Below, in pieces: positions 24,627-32,383 of a stretch of 38,259 nucleotides of DNA (its first letter is position 1; each line of letters begins with the position of its first letter). The notes beneath the pieces are model-generated. The model was not told where the DNA came from. It was given only the letters and a program-made list of their open reading frames with translations, and did not search any database. The translations under genes and the position numbers were made by a program. Source of the stretch: Clostridiaceae bacterium (lineage in GTDB: Bacteria; Bacillota; Clostridia; Clostridiales; Clostridiaceae); contig JAQXTC010000052.1 in assembly GCA_029219285.1 (NCBI GenBank), positions 1 to 38,259 of the forward strand. The letters run 5' to 3'.

Positions 24627-25586
24627 TTATATCTCTACTCTATTTCTCTTTTGGCCTCTATAAAAAGCATATATATTTTCAATTAGATCATTAAATAATC
24701 TTTCTCTTGCTTCTACACTTGCCCAAGCTATATGTGGAGTTAAAACTAAATTTTCTTTATTTTTAACCTTTAATAATGGATTTTCCTCATTCATTGGTTC
24801 CACTGAAAATACATCAAGTGCAGCTCCTGCAATTAAATTTTCATCTATAGCTTTAGCTAAATCTTCATCTACAACTATAGGCCCTCGTCCCATATTTATA
24901 AGAATTGATGATTTTTTCATTTTTCTTATATTTTCGTAATTAAATAATCCCAATGTATTGTCATTTAATGGTGAATGTATTGATATAATATCACATTCTT
25001 TTAATAATTTATCAAGATCAACTCTTTCATAAGTATCATCATTGTGTTTTCCTGATGTAGAGTAATATACAACTTTGCATCCAAAAGCTTCAGCAATTGA
25101 TGCCACCTTTCTTCCTATAGCTCCAAGGCCTACTACTCCCCATACCTTTCCTTCTAAATCATTGAAAGGTTTATTTAAATTTGTAAACACTCCAGATCTC
25201 GCATATTCCTTTGACTTAACAAAATTATCATAATAATTTATCTTGTCATAAAGATGTAAAAGACATGCAAAAGTATGTTGTGCTACTGTAGGTGTTGAAT
25301 ATCCTGCTACATTAGTTACAGCTATATTTTTATTTCTTGCATATTCTAAGTCAATATTATTAAAACCTGTAGCTGTTTCACATATAAGCTCAAGATTTTT
25401 AGCTTCTTTTAAATTCTCAGAATTTAAAACTACTTTATTAGTTAACACTATTGATGCATCCTTAATTCTTTCTGCAACTTCTTCAGGTGCTGTTAAATCA
25501 TAATATTTTACATCACCAAATTCTTTTAATTTATCAAAATCAACATTTCCTAATGTCTTACCATCTAATATTACCACTTGTTTCAT
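24627..25586 (-). CDS. D-isomer 2-hydroxyacid dehydrogenase
   Basis: The 319-residue NAD(P)-dependent dehydrogenase has the family's complete set: the GLGAIG nucleotide motif (153-158), Arg234 in NMGRGPIV, Glu263 in DVFSVEPM and His285 in TPHIAW. Closest in look to hydroxypyruvate/glyoxylate reductases and related D-hydroxyacid dehydrogenases; the substrate is not certain. After the second beta strand the sequence reads YYSTSGK, with no acidic residue where NAD-specific enzymes usually have Asp, so NADP use is possible. It is a single gene with a GGAGGCGG ribosome binding site. Confidence 0.9.
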   Translation of the reverse strand: MKQVVILDGKTLGNVDFDKLKEFGDVKYYDLTAPEEVAERIKDASIVLTNKVVLNSENLKEAKNLELICETATGFNNIDLEYARNKNIAVTNVAGYSTPTVAQHTFACLLHLYDKINYYDNFVKSKEYARSGVFTNLNKPFNDLEGKVWGVVGLGAIGRKVASIAEAFGCKVVYYSTSGKHNDDTYERVDLDKLLKECDIISIHSPLNDNTLGLFNYENIRKMKKSSILINMGRGPIVVDEDLAKAIDENLIAGAALDVFSVEPMNEENPLLKVKNKENLVLTPHIAWASVEARERLFNDLIENIYAFYRGQKRNRVEI

Positions 25587-25725
25587 TATCCCGCCTCCAA
25601 ACTTACTTCTATACGCTTAATTATAATTTATCAGTATTTTTTTGTAAATCTACTAACTAATATGACTAAATTAAAATTAATTGCTATAATACAAAATTAA
25701 TACACATAACGAAAGGAGATTTTAT

Positions 25726-26592
25726 ATGTATATAATTTCTTATGAAATACCATTTAAAAAAGTGGAATAAAAAATTGAGGTACTACAAATAAATGATATA
25801 TATGATTGCTATTACGATAGTCCGTTAATAATAACTACTGACGAAAACGGATATGGTTACCAAGAAAAAGAAGTAGAAGATATAACTTTTAATGTAGCAT
25901 TTGAAAGCCAAGACGAAGACTTAGAAGATTTAGAAATATTTATGAACAAAGTTAATTCTCTTATAGGCAAAAAGCCTTTTGATGTTCATGAAGAATTATC
26001 AAACTATGATAATTTTTCAATGCCAGCTATACATATTGATGATAATTGGGTTATCGCTTCCCCTGAAGAAGAATTTGAAGGCAAGAATAAGATTAATTTT
26101 ATTTCACAAGGTGCTTTTGGAACAGGTCTTCACGAAACAACTCAAGACCTTTTAAGAATAATCTTAAATAAGGATTTTACTGGACTAAAAGTTTTAGATA
26201 TCGGAACTGGTTCTGGTATTCTATCTTTAGCTACTGCTATAAAGAATGCAGAAGAGGTTATAGCACTCGATATAAGAGATGTTAAAGATGAAGTGGAACT
26301 TAATGCTTCCCTTAATAATATAACTACAATAAAAACTCTAGTTGGTGATGCTCTTTCTGGTGAAGTTAAAATTCAAGGTAAGTTTGACTGGATATACATA
26401 AATATTGGTGGTGAGGAAACTCATATGTTTATGGATTTAATTAAAAGTCACCTAAAACCTAATGGGCAAATTTTAGTTTCAGGTCTTGTTGAATGGAGTT
26501 TTGATAAAGTTAATACTATGGTTGAAAGCAATGGCTTTAAACTTCAAGAAAAATATCAAACTCATGAATGGATAACTGCTATCTATAAGTAG
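25726..26592 (+). pseudogene. PrmA-like (ribosomal protein L11) methyltransferase gene with in-frame stop codon
   Basis: A reading frame starts at ATG 25726 with a strong GAAAGGAGA site but meets TAA at 25768-25770 after 14 codons. The same frame then continues without a stop to 26592 and stays protein-like (288 codons counting the stop). The remainder encodes a class I SAM-dependent methyltransferase of the PrmA family: QGAFGTGLHETTQDLL (the family's AFGTG-H-TT loop), motif I VLDIGTGSGILSLATA, and DWIYINIGG near motif IV. The usual HPTT is HETT. The first in-frame ATG after the stop is 25942 and has no ribosome binding site; starting there would lose the substrate-binding N-terminal domain. 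One base change (GAA to TAA) would explain the lesion. A sequencing error is also possible. Confidence 0.8.
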
Positions 26593-26596
26593 CTCA

Positions 26597-26637
26597 TTAT
26601 TTAAAAGGCACAGCTTTTAACTGTGCCTTTTAAATAA
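26597..26637. terminator. Long hairpin terminator between the PrmA-like gene and a membrane protein gene
   Basis: A perfect 17-bp stem (26597-26613 with 26621-26637) has GGCACAG/CTGTGCC near the loop and AT-rich arms outside. It overlaps the 3' end of the convergent gene. Confidence 0.75.
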
Positions 26638-27016
26638 CTTTATTTTGTTCTATTTTTCTTTTATATTTCTTTTTCTTCTTATTATTTATCTTCTTTCCAT
26701 GAGCTGACATTTCCGCTTTAAGTCGTCTTTCTTCCATCATCTTATGATACTCTTGAGATTTTTTTTCATCTTGCTTGTCTCTTCTTTTTACAAGTTGAAT
26801 AGACATTATACTCCATACGATAGTCATAATAGTTGCTATAAGCCCTGCTATAACAATACTATTGAATATAGGTTGCTTCTCTATAACAGAAGTTTCTGTA
26901 AATGATGCAGAAAATACCATAAGTCCAAAAATCAATCCAAATTTTGTTGCATTCCACTTATTGACTCTTATACTATCTACGTATCTCTCTATTAAAATAT
27001 TAATAAATTTAATCAT
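26630..27016 (-). CDS. Small membrane protein with basic C-terminal tail
   Basis: The 128-residue protein is not recognised. It has two membrane segments (about residues 25-42, FGLIFGLMVFSASF; and about 51-74, SIVIAGLIATIMTIVWSIMS) and a charged C-terminal tail with a run of lysines (INNKKKKKYKRK). AGAGGTGA precedes the ATG. It is a single gene, convergent with the PrmA-like gene and upstream in orientation of nothing else on its strand. Confidence 0.65.
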   Translation of the reverse strand: MIKFINILIERYVDSIRVNKWNATKFGLIFGLMVFSASFTETSVIEKQPIFNSIVIAGLIATIMTIVWSIMSIQLVKRRDKQDEKKSQEYHKMMEERRLKAEMSAHGKKINNKKKKKYKRKIEQNKVI

Positions 27017-27118
27017 TGTTTTATCACCTCTGAAAACATCTACATATTGATTATTATATCATCTCATCTATTTTTTGTCATTATAACTTAATTATTCCTC
27101 TTAATAAACTTAATTGAA

Positions 27119-27154
27119 AAAAGAAAAACACTAGGCTATTAACCTAGTGTTTTT
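27119..27154 (-). terminator. Terminator of RNase P RNA
   Basis: On the minus strand AAAAACACTAGG and CCTAGTGTTTTT form a 12-bp stem with a seven-base loop, followed by CTTTTTTC. Confidence 0.85.
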
Positions 27155-27160
27155 CATGTT

Positions 27161-27508
27161 ACGAGATAAGCCTTAAGCGGGGTTCTGTCAATGGACAATC
27201 ATCTATCTAGACCTATTGTTACCAATAGGCTCAAGCGACACACCCAGAGGCGGAGCGGGCAACTCCTATATGCCTCTCTATTCGGTCTTGCTCCAAGTGG
27301 GGTTTACATAGCCGTGAAGTCGCCATCACGCTGGTGAGCTCTTACCTCACCTTTCCACCCTTACCTAAAGATAAACTTTAGGCGGTATATCTCTGTTGCA
27401 CTATCCTTCAAGTCACCTTGACTGGACGTTATCCAGCACCCTGCCCTACGGAGCCCCGACTTTCCTCTCCTAGTTCAAAGACTAGCAGCGATTGTCTGTC
27501 TCACTCGC
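27161..27508 (-). ncRNA. rnpB: RNase P RNA
   Basis: The catalytic RNA of RNase P matures tRNA 5' ends with the RnpA protein. On the minus strand the 5' region has GAGAGGAAAGTCGGGGCTCC and AGGGCAGGGTGCTGG, and the 3' region has GACAGAACCCCGCTTAAGG followed by CTTATC, which are the universal core elements (CR-I and CR-V). P1 can form between GCGAG (27508-27504) and CTCGT (27165-27161), giving about 348 nt. GTAAACCCCACTTGGAGCAAG is also typical. The P4 helix carries a compensated base-pair change (see findings). Ends are inferred from pairing and the promoter. Confidence 0.95.
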
Positions 27509-27515
27509 AAGGACT

Positions 27516-27544
27516 ATAATAACATATAGCATTGCATAATTCAA
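27516..27544 (-). promoter_or_regulatory. Promoter of rnpB
   Basis: On the minus strand TTGAAT (27544-27539) and TATTAT (27521-27516) are 17 bases apart, seven bases before the inferred RNA 5' end. Confidence 0.65.
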
Positions 27545-27559
27545 GAATCTTTTTTCTTT

Positions 27560-27784
27560 TCATGGCAGAAATATAAATAGTAGAACCAATAAAATCAACA
27601 CTATTATGCCATATAACCCTACTCCACATAAAATCAAAGTTACTAATATAGCACAAAGTGCTACGCATTTAAATGGGCTTATAAACAAAAATATTGGCCA
27701 ATTGGGCAACCAGCTTGGCCCACATTTATTCCAATTTCCAAAATTTTTACAAAACTTTTTAAAAGATTTATTCTTTTTACTTAT
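27560..27784 (-). CDS. Small membrane protein; best-placed start codon reads ATA
   Basis: The frame encodes a ~74-residue protein of unknown function: a basic N-terminus (SKKNKSFKKFCKNFGNWNKCG), a tryptophan/proline segment (PSWLPNWPIF) and a hydrophobic C-terminal half with about two membrane helices. A perfect GGAGGAG site (27797-27791) is followed after six bases by ATA (27784-27782), exactly where ATG would be expected. The frame extends upstream to an ATG at 27841, but that has no ribosome binding site. The gene may be inactive through ATG-to-ATA change, or use a rare AUA start. It lies directly upstream of rnpB. Confidence 0.5.
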   Translation of the reverse strand: MSKKNKSFKKFCKNFGNWNKCGPSWLPNWPIFLFISPFKCVALCAILVTLILCGVGLYGIIVLILLVLLFIFLP

Positions 27785-27885
27785 TTCAAACTCCTCCAAC
27801 CTAATTACTACTAACTTACAATATATAATATCTTTAAACACAAATAGTTGTTTATTTATTTCACTATTATATTTATTTTTTTAAT

Positions 27886-27914
27886 TTGATTGTATTCACC
27901 TTATATTATATAAT
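27886..27914 (+). promoter_or_regulatory. Promoter of the DUF2334 lipoprotein gene
   Basis: TTGATT (27886-27891) and TATAAT (27909-27914) are exactly 17 bases apart, about 30 bases before the start codon. Confidence 0.65.
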
Positions 27915-27944
27915 TTGTAAATAAGTATATATTAAGGAGAAATT

Positions 27945-29270
27945 ATGAAGAGATTTTTTTACACAGTAACAATTTCAATTAGTTTATTTTTAGTAAGTTG
28001 CAACTCAACTTCTACTACTGTAAAGCAAAATACCAAGGATAAAGTTAACTATTCCGAACTAAAAAATCTAGATATTCCTAAAGATAATATTACACTTATA
28101 ATTGATGGTACTAATTTAGATTTAAAATCACCTATATATTTAAAAAATAATAGATATTACATATGTTTAAACGAATTAGTGGAGCTTCTTAATGGTTCAT
28201 TAAATTCAAATTCTAATTTGATAAATGTAGAAATTAGCAACTTCGTATTTTCTGTAAACCTTTCTACTAATGAACTTATAAAAAATAATCAATCTTTTCC
28301 TCTAAGACAAAATTTAATAACAGAAGATTCATTTTATTATATTGGTTTTTCTGACCTTGCATATGCTATGAATATGAATACCAAATGGGATTCTGAAAGC
28401 AAAACTATCTTCTGCAGAACTAATGATAACACTCTGAATAAACTACCAAAATATCAATCAAAAATTAATCAAGTTGGTTTTTTAAGGTTAGAAGATATTA
28501 CATTAAGTACAGAATCTTTTGATAAAGAATATCTAGAAAAAATCAGAATAATAGGCAATTATCTTAACGAAAGAAATATTCCTTACCATATTGCTTGGAT
28601 TCCAAGATATATTTCGCCTAATAATAAAATTGATAATGATCCTATGAGCCTAAATAATTTTGAAAATGCTGAAATGACATATACTTTAGATTACTTTATT
28701 CACCATAATGGTTCCATAGGTCTACATGGATATACTCATCAAAGAGACAATGAGGTTTCTGCAATAGGATATGAATTTGGTCCAAAATATCCAAGCACAG
28801 ATGAATTTAAATCAAGAATTGAAAAAGCTATTGAAACTGCTAAATATCTAAATATACCTATAGATTTTTTTGAAGTACCTCATTATGCAATTACTCCTGA
28901 GCAAAACATGATAGCATCAGAATATTTTAAAATTTTATATTATCCATTTGAAGACAAGGGGAGAGCTTCTATAGATTTTAGAAAACCTCAATTATCACCG
29001 TATAATAGTATTAGTTACTTTATATCTACCCCTTTGGATTATGTACATGAAGAAAATATTCAAGGTTCTTTAGCTAGAATACAGAACGCAAATCCAAATA
29101 ATATGGGTAGTCTTTTCTACCATCCTAGATTGGATTTTAATTATATCAATATATCAAATGATAACAATATTCCAAGTTATAGTTATGAATCTAATTCACC
29201 ACTGGAACAAATAATTAATTCTTTGCAACAAACTGGATTTAAAATGTCTAAAGTTTCAGATATAAAATAA
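27945..29270 (+). CDS. Lipoprotein with copper amine oxidase N-like domain and DUF2334 deacetylase-like domain
   Basis: The 441-residue protein has a signal peptide ending in LVSC (Cys19), so it is a surface lipoprotein. Residues about 45-165 resemble the 'copper amine oxidase N-terminal' repeat found in many clostridial surface proteins (NGTNLDLKSPIYLKNNRYYI is close to this pattern; FYYIGFSDLAYAMNMNTKWD marks its end). Residues about 180-440 look like DUF2334, a polysaccharide-deacetylase-like barrel: LRLEDITLSTESFD (the metal-site acid), GSIGLHGYTHQRDN with the HGYTH histidines, and DFFEVPHYAITPEQ. It may modify cell-wall or surface polysaccharide; the substrate is unknown. AAGGAG precedes the ATG. 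It is a single gene. Confidence 0.8.
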   Translation: MKRFFYTVTISISLFLVSCNSTSTTVKQNTKDKVNYSELKNLDIPKDNITLIIDGTNLDLKSPIYLKNNRYYICLNELVELLNGSLNSNSNLINVEISNFVFSVNLSTNELIKNNQSFPLRQNLITEDSFYYIGFSDLAYAMNMNTKWDSESKTIFCRTNDNTLNKLPKYQSKINQVGFLRLEDITLSTESFDKEYLEKIRIIGNYLNERNIPYHIAWIPRYISPNNKIDNDPMSLNNFENAEMTYTLDYFIHHNGSIGLHGYTHQRDNEVSAIGYEFGPKYPSTDEFKSRIEKAIETAKYLNIPIDFFEVPHYAITPEQNMIASEYFKILYYPFEDKGRASIDFRKPQLSPYNSISYFISTPLDYVHEENIQGSLARIQNANPNNMGSLFYHPRLDFNYINISNDNNIPSYSYESNSPLEQIINSLQQTGFKMSKVSDIK

Positions 29271-29300
29271 AAATGTAGCATTTGCTACATTTTTATTTTT
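29271..29300. terminator. Terminator between lipoprotein gene and YhbD-like gene
   Basis: AAATGTAGC and GCTACATTT form a 9-bp stem around ATTT, followed by TTATTTTT on the plus strand. Confidence 0.75.
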
Positions 29301-29905
29301 GTTATATGTTCAAATATTTCTTTAACTCCAATATCCATCAAAATAATTGAATCCTTATCTTCAAGTACTTGTTCTTTGCTATTAGTTACATAATAAAAAA
29401 GCACTCCAAGTTTTCTTTTAATTATAATATAATCTGTTTCTTTTAATTTAATATAGCTATTTATTATTGCCGTAATTACTTCCTTTACTTCACAAGCACT
29501 TAACTTTCCAGAACATAATAATTCATTATAAATAATAAGGGCAAAAATTTCTTTTTTCAAATATACTTCTATTGCCCCGAAATTTTTTTCAAAACTATTT
29601 ATAATATTCTCTGAAATCAAATTCAATTTAACTAAATCTTCTTTTTTTATGCTAAATTTACTTAAATCACAGGTAAATTGTTCTGCAAGTTCATCTAAGG
29701 AAACATCATCTTTTAATTCTAATATTTTTGTTATTCTATCAATAACTTTTTCTTCCGGAAAAAAAGTTTCTTGTCCTGTACTTACACTTTTCTTTATAAA
29801 CCATTCTTCTGGTATTAATTTTTTTCTTTTCCATCTATATAACTGACCATAGGATATATTCATCTTCTCCAATAAGTTTTTCTTTGAAATTAGTTTTTCT
29901 GACAT
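29285..29905 (-). CDS. YhbD-like (DUF4004) protein with MerR-type helix-turn-helix
   Basis: The 206-residue protein starts with a MerR-like DNA-binding domain (about residues 3-75: ISKKNLLEKMNISYGQLYRWKRKKLIP, then FFPEEKVIDRITKILELKD). The rest is helical (about 90-200) without a recognised ligand-binding motif. The order bactofilin, bactofilin, then this protein matches the B. subtilis yhbD-yhbE-yhbF neighbourhood, where the bactofilins affect flagellar motility. Its start overlaps the end of the bactofilin gene by 16 bases, so it is coupled to it. It could bind the palindrome in the operon promoter. TGGAGGAAG precedes the ATG. Confidence 0.75.
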   Translation of the reverse strand: MSEKLISKKNLLEKMNISYGQLYRWKRKKLIPEEWFIKKSVSTGQETFFPEEKVIDRITKILELKDDVSLDELAEQFTCDLSKFSIKKEDLVKLNLISENIINSFEKNFGAIEVYLKKEIFALIIYNELLCSGKLSACEVKEVITAIINSYIKLKETDYIIIKRKLGVLFYYVTNSKEQVLEDKDSIILMDIGVKEIFEHITKIKM

Positions 29906-30393
29906 ACTTCCTCCATAACTTTACTAGATTTATCTACTGATAATGTTCCTGTATATTCAACTTTCTTTATAGAGCAACCACTAAGTATTGTAATGTTTTC
30001 CCCTCTCACTACATCACACTCTGTATCCTGAAGTATTACCTTATCAGCTTCTATACTCTTAGAAGTGACTTTACCACGCTTAAAGCCAAAAAATGATTTA
30101 GACCTCTTTATAATTACTTCACTACCACCAATTTCTTCTATATAACACTTGTCTCTAGGTTCAATATATACTTCATCCCCTGATAACAATCCATTTACAT
30201 TTATCTCTCCATTAACATTTACAGTTCCACTTTCACAATTCTTCTTTACATTTAGGCTACCTTTAACAATAATATCTGTAGCTAATAGATTCCCAGCTAT
30301 ATCACTTTCTCCAAATACTTCAAACTTATTCAGCCTACCATCACCACTGCAGGATAATTGCCCCATAATCTTTATTGAATTCAAGTTTTCCAT
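29890..30393 (-). CDS. Bactofilin-like polymer-forming protein (YhbE type)
   Basis: The ~167-residue protein is made of short beta-helix repeats with the bactofilin look: IKIMGQLSCSGDGRLNKFEV, then GESDIAGNLLATDIIVKGSL and VNGEINVNGLLSGDEVYIE. The second half has VIIKRSKSFFGFKRGK and ends with SVDKSSKVMEEV. Bactofilins assemble into nucleotide-free filaments. I start it at the ATG at 30393 (MENLNSIK), since AAAGGGG lies about eight bases upstream; an earlier in-frame ATG at 30417 has no ribosome binding site and lies inside the upstream frameshifted gene. It follows that gene by one base and overlaps the YhbD-like gene. Confidence 0.8.
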   Translation of the reverse strand: MENLNSIKIMGQLSCSGDGRLNKFEVFGESDIAGNLLATDIIVKGSLNVKKNCESGTVNVNGEINVNGLLSGDEVYIEPRDKCYIEEIGGSEVIIKRSKSFFGFKRGKVTSKSIEADKVILQDTECDVVRGENITILSGCSIKKVEYTGTLSVDKSSKVMEEVCQKN

Positions 30394-30394
30394 T

Positions 30395-30621
30395 TTACAT
30401 TCCCCTTTTTTCAACATTTTTTACTTGTGAATTACAATCTATGGTTATTTTCTCTCCTCCAATTTCATTAACGTAACTATTACCCCCAAATTCAATTCTT
30501 ATATTATCAGCCGATACTAACCCATTAACTTTTCTGCTCCTTCAATCTGAATGTCCTTACTTTCCAAATCCCCATGAATTTTACCTACACCTTCAAATTT
30601 CATATCATATCTATTATTCAT
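30395..30621 (-). pseudogene. Frameshifted short bactofilin-like gene
   Basis: A frame starts at ATG 30621 with TGGAGGTAATT upstream (MNNRYDMKFEGVGKIHGDLE, then SKDIQIEGAEK) and hits TAG at 30519-30517. From the AAAA run at 30533-30530 another frame continues as VNGLVSADNIRIEFGGNSYV and NEIGGEKITIDCNSQ to TAA at 30397. This second part closely matches the neighbouring bactofilin (NVNGLLSGDEVYIE and IEEIGGSEVIIK). Adding one A to the run would restore a ~75-residue protein. It is therefore probably a one-base deletion; ribosomal frameshifting at A-AAG is a weaker alternative. The stop is one base before the next start codon. Confidence 0.75.
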
Positions 30622-30666
30622 AATTACCTCCATTACAACATTGTTTTGTGATTTCTCGAGAATTAT

Positions 30667-30705
30667 TTGTTACGTTATTATATATTATATATAATAGCGT
30701 AACAA
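30667..30705. promoter_or_regulatory. 39-bp near-perfect palindrome in the bactofilin operon promoter
   Basis: TTGTTACG..TATTATATAT (30667-30685) is mirrored by ATATATAATA.CGTAACAA (30687-30705) around a single central base with one mismatch in 19 pairs. A further TTACATTGTAA palindrome follows at 30708-30718. Both lie within or beside the promoter, as expected for an operator. Confidence 0.65.
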
Positions 30706-30719
30706 TGTTACATTGTAAA
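30691..30719 (-). promoter_or_regulatory. Promoter of the bactofilin/YhbD-like operon
   Basis: On the minus strand TTTACA (30719-30714) and TATTAT (30696-30691) are 17 bases apart, about 70 bases before the first start codon. The GTAACA-containing palindrome arms fall in the spacer and -10 region. Confidence 0.5.
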
Positions 30720-30751
30720 GAGTGTTGTGAATTTTTTTGTAATTATTGGGA

Positions 30752-30800
30752 ATAAAGAAAATAGTATGCCTTTATAGAATAAACCATAAAGGCATACTAT
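30752..30800 (-). terminator. Terminator after nif3
   Basis: ATAGTATGCCTTTAT (30761-30775) and ATAAAGGCATACTAT (30786-30800) form a perfect 15-bp stem. On the minus strand it is followed by TTTCTTTATT. It starts at the stop codon of the nif3-like gene. Confidence 0.75.
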
Positions 30801-31594
30801 TAATAAAATGTATACGGATCTTTACTTTCTTGCGAAATTATGAAGTCCACATTTTTAAATTGCTCTTCTATTTTTTTCATTACTTTTAAAAATATATACC
30901 ATTCAGTAGCAAAATGTCCTGCATCAATAATACTTATCCCCATCTCTTTATAATCTGATGCAAAATGATAAGTTGTATCTCCTGTAATTATACAATCCGC
31001 TCCTCTCTGAACAGCTTTTGATATATAATCTTGACCACTACCATTTATTACAGCTATTTTACTAACATTTTTATTACCTTCTACTACGCGTAAACTTTCA
31101 ACACCCAATTTATCTTTAACTAATTGTACTACTTCTTCTAATAACATTTCTTTCTGCAGCTTTACAATTCTGCCAAGGCCACAATCATCATATCCTAAAA
31201 CTCTAACTGGTTCAATTAACTTTCCTTTTTCAAAACCAAGAACTCGTATTATCTCATCATTGATTCCACCCTTTACTGAATCTAGATTAGTATGACTTGA
31301 ATAGAGTGCTATATCACTTTTAATTAAATCAAAAATCTTATTTCCCATTAAATCTTCTTTAACTATTCTACTTGGCTTTCTAAATAACAAAGGATGATGT
31401 GTAATAATCATATCTACACTTTTTTCTTTAGCTTCTTCTATTACTTTTGTAGTACAATCTAAAGCTAATAATACTTTTTTAATTACTTTATCTGTACTTC
31501 CCACCATCAATCCCACATTATCATAACTTTCTTTTAATACTGGCGGTGCTAATATTTCCATGGCTTTAACTATATCTTTAACTTTAGATTCCAC
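30800..31594 (-). CDS. Nif3-like dinuclear metal-centre protein
   Basis: The 264-residue protein is a Nif3/YbgI/YqfO-family member: VDMIITHHPLLFRKP (about 59-73) with paired metal-binding histidines, SSHTNLDSVKGG (about 99-110), and GHFATEWYIFLKVM near the C-terminus with the final His and Glu ligands. At this length it lacks the ~100-residue PII-like insertion of B. subtilis YqfO. It is annotated in databases as 'GTP cyclohydrolase 1 type 2' by homology; the real function is unresolved. It abuts trmK directly (start at 31594, trmK stop at 31595), the usual order in Firmicutes. Confidence 0.92.
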   Translation of the reverse strand: MESKVKDIVKAMEILAPPVLKESYDNVGLMVGSTDKVIKKVLLALDCTTKVIEEAKEKSVDMIITHHPLLFRKPSRIVKEDLMGNKIFDLIKSDIALYSSHTNLDSVKGGINDEIIRVLGFEKGKLIEPVRVLGYDDCGLGRIVKLQKEMLLEEVVQLVKDKLGVESLRVVEGNKNVSKIAVINGSGQDYISKAVQRGADCIITGDTTYHFASDYKEMGISIIDAGHFATEWYIFLKVMKKIEEQFKNVDFIISQESKDPYTFY

Positions 31595-32293
31595 TTATTT
31601 CACCTCTTTTTTAAAGCTTTCAATGTAATTAAGTTTGCTTTTAATTTCTTCTTTTCTCTTTATAGCAGAATCTGTATCATCTTTTATAAAGCTTAATATT
31701 TTCTTATATTTAGCTTCTTTACTTTCTAAAAATGGAACTAATAACTGATTTTTTTTCTTTAGCAATAAGGGTGAAAATTCGTAAAAAATGGCATCTAATT
31801 CAGTCTTAACATTAGACTGGGATTTTCTGACCTTGAATAACTCATAATATATTCCTTCATCATAACATATATCTTCATCTATTATCTCATAGGCATTTGT
31901 ATATAAATACTCCCTTAGTACTTCTGGATTTTGTGCAGGCTGAAGAATCATAAATTTAATTAATGGTAGTTTATCTTTATCATGTTCTAAAATATCCCTA
32001 ATAAGATTTCCTCCCATTCCAGCAATAACAACACCTTCTACTTCGCCTTTCTTTACAACTTCAAGGCCACCACCAAGTCTCACATCAATTTTATCTCCTA
32101 ATCCTTCTAATGATGCATTAAGTTGTGCTTTTTTTACTGGATCTTTATTGATATCAGAAGCTATAGCCTGCTCGCAAAGATTATTTTTCACTGCATATAT
32201 TGGAATATACCCATGATCAGTACCTACATCGACTATACACTTACATTTATCAATATAATTTGCAATAAACTTTAGTCTCTTACTTAATTCCAT
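31595..32293 (-). CDS. trmK: tRNA (adenine22-N1)-methyltransferase TrmK
   Basis: The 232-residue SAM-dependent methyltransferase modifies A22 of tRNAs. Motif I is CIVDVGTDHGYIPIYAV (about 19-35), followed by ASDINKDPVKKAQLNA and GLGDKIDVRLGGGLEVV; VVIAGMGGNLIRDIL and LILQPAQNPEVLREYL-like segments (MILQPAQNPEVLREYL) are diagnostic. The C-terminal ~75 residues form a helical extension. It lies between sigA and nif3, as in B. subtilis (yqfN). Its own terminator-separated start suggests a promoter between 32300 and 32340. Confidence 0.93.
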   Translation of the reverse strand: MELSKRLKFIANYIDKCKCIVDVGTDHGYIPIYAVKNNLCEQAIASDINKDPVKKAQLNASLEGLGDKIDVRLGGGLEVVKKGEVEGVVIAGMGGNLIRDILEHDKDKLPLIKFMILQPAQNPEVLREYLYTNAYEIIDEDICYDEGIYYELFKVRKSQSNVKTELDAIFYEFSPLLLKKKNQLLVPFLESKEAKYKKILSFIKDDTDSAIKRKEEIKSKLNYIESFKKEVK

Positions 32294-32344
32294 AATTTTT
32301 TACTCCTTAGCACTTCCGTTTTTTGTATTTTGCTATTATTACAA

Positions 32345-32374
32345 AAAACATCTGCATTAAACAGATGTTTTCTT
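32345..32374 (-). terminator. Terminator after sigA
   Basis: AAAACATCTG and CAGATGTTTT form a 10-bp stem with a seven-base loop; the minus strand continues with TTTTTTGT. Confidence 0.8.
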
Positions 32375-32383
32375 AAATATATA

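Noticed and set aside
25942-26592. Internal ATG as the true start of the PrmA-like gene
   Set aside because: There is no Shine-Dalgarno near it, and protein-like sequence in the same frame extends upstream to a strong ribosome binding site.
27606-27884. 92-codon open frame on the plus strand opposite the small membrane protein
   Set aside because: It has no ribosome binding site. The minus strand has a perfect Shine-Dalgarno and a plausible membrane protein composition.
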